NCBI GenBank assembly: GCA_016219445.1
Contig: JACRNA010000011.1
Location: 1-37,851 of the forward strand
Reading direction: 5' to 3'
Length of the DNA: 37,851 nt
DNA from: Candidatus Amesbacteria bacterium
GTDB lineage: Bacteria; Patescibacteriota; Microgenomatia; CAZETR01; Amesbacteraceae
How positions within the stretch are numbered: the first letter of the stretch is position 1; every line of letters begins with the position of its first letter. The position numbers and the translations under genes were made by a program. A model generated the notes under the pieces. The model was not told where the DNA came from. It saw nothing but the letters and a program-made list of their open reading frames with translations, and did no database searches. Shown piece after piece: positions 31,666 through 37,851 of the stretch.

Positions 31666-32436
31666 ATGATCGATCAAGACTTTATGAAATTGGCAATTGA
31701 AGAGGCACGAAATTCCTTGGCTGCTGGTGGGGCGCCAATTGGGGCAATCATGGTCAAAGATGGAGAAGTAATTGCTAAGGGCTGGAGCATGGTTTGGCCA
31801 GAAAAAGACCCCACATCTCATGCGGAAACCAATTGTATTAAATTTGCGTACAAAAAATTACACCCTAAAAATTTGTCAGACTGTACTATGTATTCCACAC
31901 TCGAGTCTTGTTCGATGTGCTTGGGCTGTGGTTCATGGGCAGGACTCTTCAAAGTGGTCTTTGGGGCTTACTCAAAAGATATTCCACCAAACCCATATGA
32001 ACTTTCAGGTTATACTAATGAAAAATGTCGAGAATTGGAAGTTACGGGTATAATAAAAGCTATGGATCAGAGAATTATTGATTTTTTGACGAAAGAGAGG
32101 GTATGTGTTTTGGCTACTCCCTATGCTTCGGCTACGCATTTTACTTTTGATCAAGGCTCAACTCTAATTTATTTCGTTACCCATAGAGGCAGCAAAAAGT
32201 TGGAAAACTTAGGCTCGGCGTCTGTCGTGATTGGATTTAGTGAGCAAGATTGGATAACTGTTCAATTTGACGGGAAAATAGAAATTATTGTGGGGACGGA
32301 TGAAATAAAAAACAAAATACTGGCCAAATATCCCGAGGATGTAAAGCACATGGATGAAGAAAGTGTATTTTTAAGATTTACGCCCACGTGGTGGCGATAT
32401 TCGGATTACAAAAATAATATTTTCTTAACTTCTTAA
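31666..32436 (+). CDS. Fusion: cytidine/adenosine-type deaminase plus FMN-binding split-barrel domain
   Basis: A 256-residue two-domain protein. The N-terminal half is a zinc-dependent deaminase of the CMP/dCMP/TadA superfamily: H52-A-E54 and C82-x-x-C85; the normally preceding Pro in P-C-x-x-C is Ser. From about residue 130 (MDQRIIDFLTKERVCVLATP) the protein is a pyridoxamine-phosphate-oxidase-like FMN-binding split barrel. The substrate is unknown. I do not recall this as a standard architecture; a role in nucleotide or flavin-precursor salvage would be a guess. TAATAT lies seven nt before the ATG. There is no frameshift or stop at the join. Confidence 0.85.
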   Translation: MIDQDFMKLAIEEARNSLAAGGAPIGAIMVKDGEVIAKGWSMVWPEKDPTSHAETNCIKFAYKKLHPKNLSDCTMYSTLESCSMCLGCGSWAGLFKVVFGAYSKDIPPNPYELSGYTNEKCRELEVTGIIKAMDQRIIDFLTKERVCVLATPYASATHFTFDQGSTLIYFVTHRGSKKLENLGSASVVIGFSEQDWITVQFDGKIEIIVGTDEIKNKILAKYPEDVKHMDEESVFLRFTPTWWRYSDYKNNIFLTS

Positions 32437-32442
32437 ACCTAA

Positions 32443-32483
32443 TATCATCTTGTATCATCTGGTCTAATGTACTATCATCTTGT
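32443..32483 (+). repeat. Three 11-bp direct repeats in front of fic
   Basis: TATCATCTTGT at 32443-32453, TATCATCTGGT at 32453-32463 and TATCATCTTGT at 32473-32483. Start-to-start distances are 10 and 20 bp, one and two helical turns, so all lie on one face of DNA. They cover the likely -10 box TACTAT (32470-32475) of the fic gene. They could be binding sites for a regulator such as Fic's own winged-helix domain. Confidence 0.6.
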
Positions 32484-32484
32484 T

Positions 32485-33435
32485 ATGTGGGAGAATTATA
32501 AATGGGACAAAACAGACCATATTCAAAAACTATTGCTTGAGCTTGAAGCCTTGAAACTATTATTTGATACTTTACCCCAACTACCCCGTGTAGAGGAAAA
32601 ATTGCGGAGATTGTCGCTATTAAAAAGTTCTGTATATTCAGCTCGTATCGAAGGATTTGACGACAGTGAAATTAATCCCAAATTGGAAAGTCAGAATTTA
32701 CTGGAGGTTTACAATAAAATATATGCCGGAGTATATTCTGGTGAACTTAGTCTGGATTTGATCAAAAATTTTCATAAGCAAGTATTGAAAGATATTGCAG
32801 ATGGCGGATATTTACGCACAGAACCTTGGGCTATATTTGATCAGTTTGGAAATCCAATAGCCATGACACCAATGGCAAGTGAACTGCCCAGATTGATGAG
32901 GGAGTATATCGGCTTTATAAATACACTTGGGGAACCGATGCCTATTCTTGCCGCTATTGCCCAGTTTGTATTTGAAAAAATTCATCCCCTGCCAGATGGA
33001 AACGGACGCGTAGGTAGGCTCATCTCAACTTTATTGTTACACAATGGGAGATATTCGTTTAAATCTCAGATACCTCTGGAAGAATATATTGAAGCCCATA
33101 GAGAAAATTATTATTCCGCTTTAATACCATCCAAAGATGCTACTTTATTCATAGAATTTTTTCTCACAGCCATAATCGAACAGGGGAAATCGACTTTAAA
33201 AAAAATTCAGGGTGGAGAGATAGTGAGTTCTGATCCCAAACAAACCATGTCTCTAAGGCAAGAAGAAATCTATGAAATTATCAAGGATCACCCCAATTGT
33301 TCATTTGATTTTCTCAAAAGGCGTTTTTTATCTGTTAGTAGTCCCACCCTGTACCGCGATCTGGCATATTTGATCAAGAATAATCTTATCGTCCGCCGTG
33401 GCGCCACGTCAAGTGCAGTCTATGTTTCATGTTAA
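32485..33435 (+). CDS. Fic-domain AMP-transferase with winged-helix C-terminus
   Basis: A 316-residue Fic protein. The active-site loop is H167-P-L-P-D-G-N-G-R-V-G-R, close to HPFxxGNGRxxR. The inhibitory motif S52-A-R-I-E56-G57 lies N-terminal to the Fic core, the class II arrangement in which Glu blocks ATP. The last 70 residues (RQEEIYEIIKDHP and a SSPTLYRDLAYLIKNN helix) form a winged helix-turn-helix. It probably AMPylates a cytoplasmic target. MWENYKWDK at 32485 matches the usual Fic N-terminus; an ATG six codons upstream would lie in the repeats. Confidence 0.93.
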   Translation: MWENYKWDKTDHIQKLLLELEALKLLFDTLPQLPRVEEKLRRLSLLKSSVYSARIEGFDDSEINPKLESQNLLEVYNKIYAGVYSGELSLDLIKNFHKQVLKDIADGGYLRTEPWAIFDQFGNPIAMTPMASELPRLMREYIGFINTLGEPMPILAAIAQFVFEKIHPLPDGNGRVGRLISTLLLHNGRYSFKSQIPLEEYIEAHRENYYSALIPSKDATLFIEFFLTAIIEQGKSTLKKIQGGEIVSSDPKQTMSLRQEEIYEIIKDHPNCSFDFLKRRFLSVSSPTLYRDLAYLIKNNLIVRRGATSSAVYVSC

Positions 33436-33444
33436 AATAAAAAT

Positions 33445-34071
33445 ATGATTTTAGGGTCTGTTTTACATATTGATGCCATAGGAGAAAAAGATTTAGCTGT
33501 GATTCCCCGTAAAGATCTTTTTGACGGTGAATATTGGAGTGGGATGAGGAAGATGAAAGAAGATGTTCTGCTCAAATTGTTAAGCCACTATATGATTTTT
33601 CGAGACAGAACAGAGGAATTAGAAAAAGACGAGAGTCTAAAACAAATAATTCCTTATTTTTTAATCAAAAAAGACGGCAAATATTTAACTGCTAGGAGAA
33701 AAAATACGGGAGGTGAGACCAGATTGCATGGTGGTAGATTGATAGGATTCGGAGGTCATTTAAGAGCAGAAGATATAAAGGGAACTATGGCCGAATGGTT
33801 AAAAAGAGAGTTTGATGAAGAAATAGAAACAAAGACAATATTAGGAATTTCATTTTTGGGAATAGTGAATCATGATGGAGAGGAAGATCGTGGAGTGGGT
33901 AAAGTTCACATGGGTTTAGTTTTTGAAATTGAAGTTGAGGGGAAAACAATAATTAAGGAAATAGATAAATTTGAAAAAGAAGAATTTCTGCCCCTTAAAT
34001 CTTTGGAAAAGAAAAAGAGCGAAATGGAGCAATGGAGTAAATTGGTATTGGAATTTTTGATAGATAATTAA
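33445..34071 (+). CDS. Nudix-like protein of the phosphoesterase type
   Basis: A 208-residue protein. QIIPYFLIKKDGKYLTARRKNTGGETRLHGGRLIGFGGHL and the following KREFDEEIE form a degenerate Nudix box (G-x-x-x-x-x-E-x-x-x-x-x-x-x-R-E-U-x-E-E spacing altered). It resembles the Nudix-related 'phosphoesterase' proteins of Firmicutes. Substrate unknown. TAAAAT (33433-33438), starting in the fic TAA stop and preceded by TGT, lies six nt before the ATG. It converges on typA with a 4-nt overlap. Confidence 0.75.
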   Translation: MILGSVLHIDAIGEKDLAVIPRKDLFDGEYWSGMRKMKEDVLLKLLSHYMIFRDRTEELEKDESLKQIIPYFLIKKDGKYLTARRKNTGGETRLHGGRLIGFGGHLRAEDIKGTMAEWLKREFDEEIETKTILGISFLGIVNHDGEEDRGVGKVHMGLVFEIEVEGKTIIKEIDKFEKEEFLPLKSLEKKKSEMEQWSKLVLEFLIDN

Positions 34072-35879
34072 TTTTTCCCGCGGTTGGCGCGAACCCGTTC
34101 GGCTTTGTTTAAGAATTTTTTGCGCAACCTGACATTGTGAGGAGTGATTTCAATAAGTTCATCGTCTTCGATAAAGTCGAGAGCTTGCTCGATACTCATA
34201 ATAATTGGGGAAGTGAGTGATATTTTCATTTCTTTGTTTGCTGACCTGACGTTGGTCTTGGCTTGACCCTTGGTGACACTGATATCCATATCTTGGTCAC
34301 GGGAATTTAGCCCTACAATCATGCCTTCATATACATCAACTCCTGGAGTGATAAACAAGACACCTCTTTCTTGGGCATTTTCCAAGGAGTAGGCCATGGC
34401 CTTACCGGGATCATTGGAGATCAGGACTCCGTTTCGCAATTGCTCGAGAGATTGTCCCATCGGTCGGTAACCCAGAGACATAGTATTAAACAAAATAGTT
34501 CCTTTGGTATTGGTAAGCAAAATATTACGTGCCCCCATCATATTTTTTTGGGATATTTCAAAGATTAATCTGGTGCTTCCTCTACAATCTGCCTCCATAT
34601 CCATGAGGGTAGCCTTGCGTCTTCCCATTTCTGTCGTGGCTGCCCCCAAATATTCGTCTGGTACATCAATAGTCACCTCTTCAAATGGTTCCTGATTATC
34701 TTTTATAATTACCTCCGGTTTTGATACTTGAATCTCATAGCCCTCTCTTCTCATATTTTCCATGAGTACTGCAAGATGTAATTCCCCCCGTCCGACGACT
34801 GTAAAGGCTCCACCATCCGCGGGATTGATTCGTAGCCCAAGATTTATCTGTTTTTCCCGAAGTAGTCGTTCTCCCACTTGCCTACTGGTCACAAACTTTC
34901 CATCTCGGCCTGCCAGAGGCGATGTATTAGCACCTATTGTAACTTTCAATGTGGGTTCCTCAATGCTGATCATGGGTAGTGCGTCAGTAGGAACAGCTTG
35001 TGTATTTCCGACAGTCAAACCAATTTGCAGATCTTCGATTCCTGCAATAGAGACAATATCTCCACAAGGAGCTTCGGATACTTCCTCGCGCTTTACTCCA
35101 ATACTGGTATAGAGTTTTTCGATTTTGTAAGTGCCATATTTTTTAGCAGGATCCAGAAGCGAAACGGTCTGGCCTACTTTGATTTGCCCACTTCGAATAC
35201 GGCCAATACCGATTTTTCCCAGATGCGGATCATAATCGAGATTGGCAATTTGCAATTTTAAATTATCATCGTTATTAGTTACACTATTGGGTACTTCCTT
35301 TAAGATTAAATCAAAAAGAGGAGATAAATCAGAAGCCATCGTGGTAGGAGTCATTCCCGCCTTACCTTCCCGTCCAACGCAGTAGATTACCGGGAAACTC
35401 AAATGATCATCGTGGGTGGCGAGCTTTAAGAATAATTCCTCAGTTTCATGTAATACTTCCTCTGGTCTGGCATCCCGTTTATCGATTTTATTTATTACCA
35501 AAATTATTTTTAGTCCCAAACCGAGGGCTTTTTTCAAGACAAACTTAGTCTGGGGCAGAGGTCCTTCAGCTGCATCTACTACGAGCAATGCTGCATCAGC
35601 CATGCCCAGAACCCGCTCCACTTCACCACCAAAATCGGCGTGTCCCGGGGTATCTATAATATTAATCTTTACATTGTTGTAATAAACAGCTGTATTTTTG
35701 GCCAAAATAGTGATCCCTCGTTCGCGTTCTTGGACATTGCTGTCCATAATGGTGGTTTGGGTCATTTCAGCCTCGTTATCACGGAAAGTATGGGTCTGCT
35801 TGAGCATCCCATCCACAAGAGTCGTCTTCCCATGATCGACATGGGCAATAATAGCTATGTTTCGAATATCTGTTAGCAT
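34068..35879 (-). CDS. typA: Ribosome-associated GTPase TypA/BipA
   Basis: A 603-residue translational GTPase linked to ribosome assembly, cold and stress adaptation. G1 [11 protein letters not shown]3 [16 protein letters not shown]4 NKID are all intact near the N-terminus, followed by the beta-barrel, two EF-G-like domains and the BipA-specific C-terminal domain ending [18 protein letters not shown]. The length is normal. The gene has a short hairpin leader and a copy of the TrpR-like palindrome upstream, so its regulation differs from the leaderless genes. Confidence 0.97.
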   Translation of the reverse strand: MLTDIRNIAIIAHVDHGKTTLVDGMLKQTHTFRDNEAEMTQTTIMDSNVQERERGITILAKNTAVYYNNVKINIIDTPGHADFGGEVERVLGMADAALLVVDAAEGPLPQTKFVLKKALGLGLKIILVINKIDKRDARPEEVLHETEELFLKLATHDDHLSFPVIYCVGREGKAGMTPTTMASDLSPLFDLILKEVPNSVTNNDDNLKLQIANLDYDPHLGKIGIGRIRSGQIKVGQTVSLLDPAKKYGTYKIEKLYTSIGVKREEVSEAPCGDIVSIAGIEDLQIGLTVGNTQAVPTDALPMISIEEPTLKVTIGANTSPLAGRDGKFVTSRQVGERLLREKQINLGLRINPADGGAFTVVGRGELHLAVLMENMRREGYEIQVSKPEVIIKDNQEPFEEVTIDVPDEYLGAATTEMGRRKATLMDMEADCRGSTRLIFEISQKNMMGARNILLTNTKGTILFNTMSLGYRPMGQSLEQLRNGVLISNDPGKAMAYSLENAQERGVLFITPGVDVYEGMIVGLNSRDQDMDISVTKGQAKTNVRSANKEMKISLTSPIIMSIEQALDFIEDDELIEITPHNVRLRKKFLNKAERVRANRGKN

Positions 35880-35914
35880 AAAAATACGCTTTCCCCAAGC
35901 GTCTTTGTATTTTA
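35880..35914 (-). promoter_or_regulatory. typA promoter and hairpin leader
   Basis: On the minus strand TAAAAT (35914-35909) predicts a start near 35902. ACGCTT and AAGCGT (35902-35886) pair around a GGGGA loop and are followed by ATTTTT directly before the ATG, a small terminator-shaped element in the leader. There is no -10 box nearer the ATG. The palindrome at 35940-35965 lies just upstream of the -35 position. Confidence 0.6.
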
Positions 35915-35939
35915 CTCTAAATCAAAGCTAATTACTATG

Positions 35940-35965
35940 TGTATATTGTAATAGTACAATATACA
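35940..35965. promoter_or_regulatory. Palindrome copy B upstream of typA (candidate operator)
   Basis: A 26-bp palindrome with one mismatched pair: TGTATATTGTA and TACAATATACA flank ATAG. It is the same element as copies A and C. It lies 26 bp upstream of the typA -10 box and five bp after the trpR-like stop codon, so it can act on typA transcription. Confidence 0.7.
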
Positions 35966-35969
35966 TAAA

Positions 35970-36365
35970 TTATCTTGGTATAATTCCGATTGAGGCTCGT
36001 ATCGCATATTTTAAAAATTTGTTGAATAGCGGCTTTAGTATTTCTACCAATCTTGGATTCTGAATAATATTTACAACAGGATCTTTTTTCTCTTTCTGTA
36101 ATAAATAATTCAAACGTAACTTTGCTACCGTAATCCGAGTCAGATGCAAAGATCGGGAAATATGCAAATCGGCAATATTTTGCTCGATCATAATATACGC
36201 GGCCATTCTTTTAGCCAACATTATTTTTTCTGACTCGGACAAGAGTAATGATATTAAGGATCGCAATTCAGTATTATTGGTAATTCTAGACAACTCAGAT
36301 AAAAATACTTCCAAAACTTTTGCCTCATTTTCTGGTTTTAGCTTATATCTTGAAACTGGTGTCAT
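35970..36365 (-). CDS. TrpR/YerC-like transcriptional regulator
   Basis: A 131-residue protein with a Trp-repressor-type helix-turn-helix at about 45-90: LISLLLSESEKIMLAKRMAAYIM, then IADLHISRSLHLTRITVAKLRL. The fold binds DNA as an intertwined dimer, matching a long palindromic operator. The C-terminal 45 residues are a basic extension. The ATG at 36365 gives the natural N-terminus MTPVSRYKLKPENE; the longer frame would cross the operator. No trp genes are near, so tryptophan as ligand is not implied. Three copies of one palindrome surround its operon, and one lies in its own promoter region. Confidence 0.85.
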   Translation of the reverse strand: MTPVSRYKLKPENEAKVLEVFLSELSRITNNTELRSLISLLLSESEKIMLAKRMAAYIMIEQNIADLHISRSLHLTRITVAKLRLNYLLQKEKKDPVVNIIQNPRLVEILKPLFNKFLKYAIRASIGIIPR

Positions 36366-36366
36366 G

Positions 36367-36426
36367 CCACTTGATACACTTGTGTATATTGTAATATTAC
36401 AATATACACGATAGTATATCAAGTGG
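36367..36426. promoter_or_regulatory. Palindrome copy C nested in a 60-bp inverted repeat (trpR-like promoter)
   Basis: The 28-bp perfect palindrome (half-site GTGTATATTGTAAT) occupies 36382-36409, 16 nt upstream of the trpR-like ATG. It is flanked by a second inverted repeat, CCACTTGATA (36367-36376) and TATCAAGTGG (36117 plus 300 offset not needed: 36417-36426), giving a nested structure. On the minus strand TTGATA with TAATAT 17 nt later falls inside the palindrome, so a bound dimer would block the gene's own promoter. Confidence 0.7.
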
Positions 36427-36560
36427 GAGGTAAGCCCAATAAGCCTTGAACAAAAGATAGAAAGCAATCAAATTTATAGGTCATCCATTCGGCCGGTACC
36501 CACCAACAGTCACTACAACCCGGATACCAAAAAAATTCTTTCATATATAATTAGTCGGAT

Positions 36561-37049
36561 ATGGAGGAAAATACCCACGTTTCGGAGAAGGTGCTGAGAT
36601 TTTTACTAAAAAGAAGTAAGAACCCTGAAGTAGCACAGGAAGTGTTGCAGGAGACGTGGGTGGCAGCACTTAAATCGTTTCACACTTTCAGACACAAAAG
36701 CTCATATTTTACCTGGGTCTGTAAGATTGCTCTAAATAAACTTTCTGACTATTATCGTGACGAAGTAAATAGACAGTCAAAGGTAATCGTTCCAAGCATC
36801 GAAAAACTTAATTCAATCTTTGATCCAAAGATCTCCATGGAAGAAAAAATGATCTTGGATGAATTAAAGGTAAAAGTAAATAAATGTTTGGGCTTATTGC
36901 CCAGTGTTTACCGTCAGCTTTTGCGATTTAGATACTATGATCAGTTGGCCTCGAGGGAAATATGTTTAAAATTAAAAATTTCCACCCGTAGTTTCGAAGG
37001 TAAACTTTATCGGGCAAAAAAAATGTTGGCAAAGATTTATGAAATATAA
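36561..37049 (+). CDS. ECF-type sigma factor
   Basis: A 162-residue sigma-70 family protein with only regions 2 and 4. Region 2 includes EVAQEVLQETWVAALKSFHTFRHKSSYFTWVCKIALNKLSDYYR; region 4 reads LGLLPSVYRQLLRFRYYDQLASREICLKLKIS. No anti-sigma gene is recognisable beside it; the following gene is a broken membrane protein. TATAAT (36546-36551) is nine nt before the ATG. In the gap 36427-36545 I see no gene. The regulon is unknown. Confidence 0.88.
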   Translation: MEENTHVSEKVLRFLLKRSKNPEVAQEVLQETWVAALKSFHTFRHKSSYFTWVCKIALNKLSDYYRDEVNRQSKVIVPSIEKLNSIFDPKISMEEKMILDELKVKVNKCLGLLPSVYRQLLRFRYYDQLASREICLKLKISTRSFEGKLYRAKKMLAKIYEI

Positions 37050-37743
37050 GTTTTGGATAATTCCTGCAATAGTGACAATAGTGATGTATTTGGTGCAATT
37101 TTCTATTCCTCAAATTATTGGAGCCGACGGATACCTACATTGGAGCATGAGGGGAATTTCTCAAGGATTGCCTCAGGCAAAATTTTCCTAGTTTGCTAAT
37201 TATTTTTCGGATAAAGATTTTGTTTATCATTTATTATTATTGCCATTTACGTCTCCAAAATTCGCGGCATGGTTCATGAATGCAATTTTTGTTTTTGCAT
37301 TTGCTTTTGCAGCCCCAAAAATAGCCGGACCAATTGCCGGTGGAGCTGCCGTGTTTGGGTTGTTATTTTCATCACAGTTTTTACGGGATATTTCTGAATT
37401 ACGCCCGGTAGTTTTGGCTATGGCCTTATCAGTAGTCGGAATGTGGGCCATAGTTAATAAAAAGAATTGGTTAGCGGGCACAATAGCTTTGATATATGGT
37501 ATGACGCATTTGTCGGGATACATGATGATAATGATGGCAATTATGGTTATGCATTGGTCTACTTTGGGTTTTGTTTGTGCGGGTTGGTTATTAAGTTTCC
37601 TCATTCATCCAAACTTTCCTCATAATATTTATTATTTTTATCTAAACGGGTTGCTAGTCCCTTGGTATGCAGCCAAAACCGGGGTCTTAGAATTGGGAGC
37701 TGAATTTTTTCCCATAGATACTCAGCAGCTTCTTAATTGTTAG
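37039..37743 (+). pseudogene. Broken GT-C-like membrane protein gene (in-frame amber, truncated by an IS)
   Basis: One frame runs from ATG 37039 (overlapping the sigma gene by 11 nt) through KFWIIPAIVTIVMYLVQFSI, hits TAG at 37189-37191 after QAKFS, and continues in the same frame with FANYFSDKDFVYHLLLLPF, LRPVVLAMALS and several membrane helices to 37743. The DGYLHW loop and 'LRP' helix recall GT-C membrane glycosyltransferases. A single TGG to TAG change would explain the stop. The frame then ends after QQLLNC exactly where an IS481-like left end begins (about 37738), so the 3' half is also lost. TAG is used as a normal stop elsewhere in the window. Confidence 0.7.
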
Positions 37744-37851
37744 ATAACGATACGTTAGTATGATATACTAACGATCATGCAAATCAAATTACACAAGAAC
37801 GCCAAGACAACTTACGCAATACGGAAAGAGATTAGAATCTCTTTCCAAAGT
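37738..37851 (+). mobile_element. Left end of an IS481-like insertion sequence
   Basis: The element seems to start at TGTTAGATAACGATACG (37738 onward), with an inner inverted repeat GTTAGTAT/ATACTAAC (37754-37772). It carries a transposase start at 37777 and runs past the window's end. It sits at the breakpoint of the membrane-protein gene. The exact border and target duplication cannot be fixed without the right end. Confidence 0.65.
37777..37851 (+). CDS. N-terminus of an IS481-type transposase (partial)
   Basis: Twenty-five codons are visible: MQIKLHKNAKTTYAIRKEIR and five more, cut by the window's edge. The 'LHKNAxTTxAIRxEI' start is the conserved N-terminal helix-turn-helix region of many IS481-family transposases. 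TGA-TATACT lies seven nt before the ATG, the same leaderless layout as the host genes. Confidence 0.75.
   Translation, partial: MQIKLHKNAKTTYAIRKEIRISFQS

Noticed and set aside
28194-36409. The three identical palindromes as CRISPR repeats
   Set aside because: They are kilobases apart, perfectly self-complementary, and no spacers or cas genes are present.
36367-36426. The nested inverted repeat as a transposon end or attachment site
   Set aside because: It lies precisely over the regulator's promoter, has no flanking duplication or recombinase gene, and its core recurs as a stand-alone palindrome.
37189-37191. In-frame TAG read as a recoded sense codon
   Set aside because: rel, lon and gltX all end in TAG with normal C-termini, and a single internal TAG is better explained by one point mutation.
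37227-37604. Minus-strand frame of 125 residues opposite the broken membrane gene
   Set aside because: The opposite strand carries clear membrane-protein helices; this frame is their antisense shadow.

Overview
The window looks like a piece of a small-genome bacterium of the candidate phyla radiation (Patescibacteria), most like the Microgenomates. This is inferred from gene content, not from a marker tree. The supporting signs are very tight packing with many ATGA or GTGA overlaps, short versions of housekeeping proteins (a Rel protein with no ACT domain, a 428-residue GluRS), an AspRS of archaeal architecture, a run of small conserved proteins of the kind common in that group (DUF5674, DUF3307, four-helix-bundle and coiled-coil proteins), and no biosynthetic genes.

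Layout. 1-5500: end of recJ, a short rel gene, a minus-strand cassette of very small genes behind a consensus promoter and a possible attenuator, an orphan HicB-like gene, a coiled-coil protein, a DUF5678/retropepsin pair, and aspS overlapping a YbaK-type deacylase. 5500-13400: a D,D-carboxypeptidase, a membrane-anchored unknown, gltX, secreted and membrane proteins, a decayed DedA gene, a GIY-YIG protein and an AT-rich unknown gene directly behind tRNA-Gln. 13500-26100: an RNA m5C methyltransferase, lon, tRNA-Glu, greA, lysS, a four-helix-bundle protein, a truncated HD gene, serS, an ABC exporter, a spermidine-synthase-like protein and secA. 26100-33500: hicBA, a LytR_C protein, remains of an MNT/HEPN pair and a HAD gene, a methyltransferase, a membrane glycosyltransferase, rarA, a RHH/RelE pair, a deaminase-flavin-domain fusion and Fic. 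33500-37851: a Nudix-like protein, typA, a TrpR-like regulator with palindromic sites, an ECF sigma factor, a broken membrane-protein gene and the left end of an IS481-like element.

How it works together. Most of the window serves translation and protein quality control: four aminoacyl-tRNA synthetases, one editing factor, two tRNAs, an RNA methyltransferase, stringent response, TypA, GreA, Lon and SecA. The accessory part is toxin-antitoxin genes, some intact and some decayed, plus small proteins of unknown function.

Two regulatory patterns stand out. First, at more than 20 starts a -10 box (TATAAT or TAAAAT, often preceded by TGN) lies 5-10 nt before the ATG with no Shine-Dalgarno sequence, which predicts leaderless mRNAs. 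In several cases the upstream stop codon TAA is part of the -10 box, and two divergent gene pairs share one palindromic promoter. aspS, greA and typA break this rule: each has a hairpin and T-run between promoter and start. serS has both a distal promoter with a foldable leader and a proximal -10 box. Second, a long palindrome built on GTGTATATTGTAAT occurs three times: in front of the trpR-like gene, in front of typA and in one convergent gap. It is a candidate operator for the TrpR-like protein. All calls were made by reading the sequence; no database search was run.
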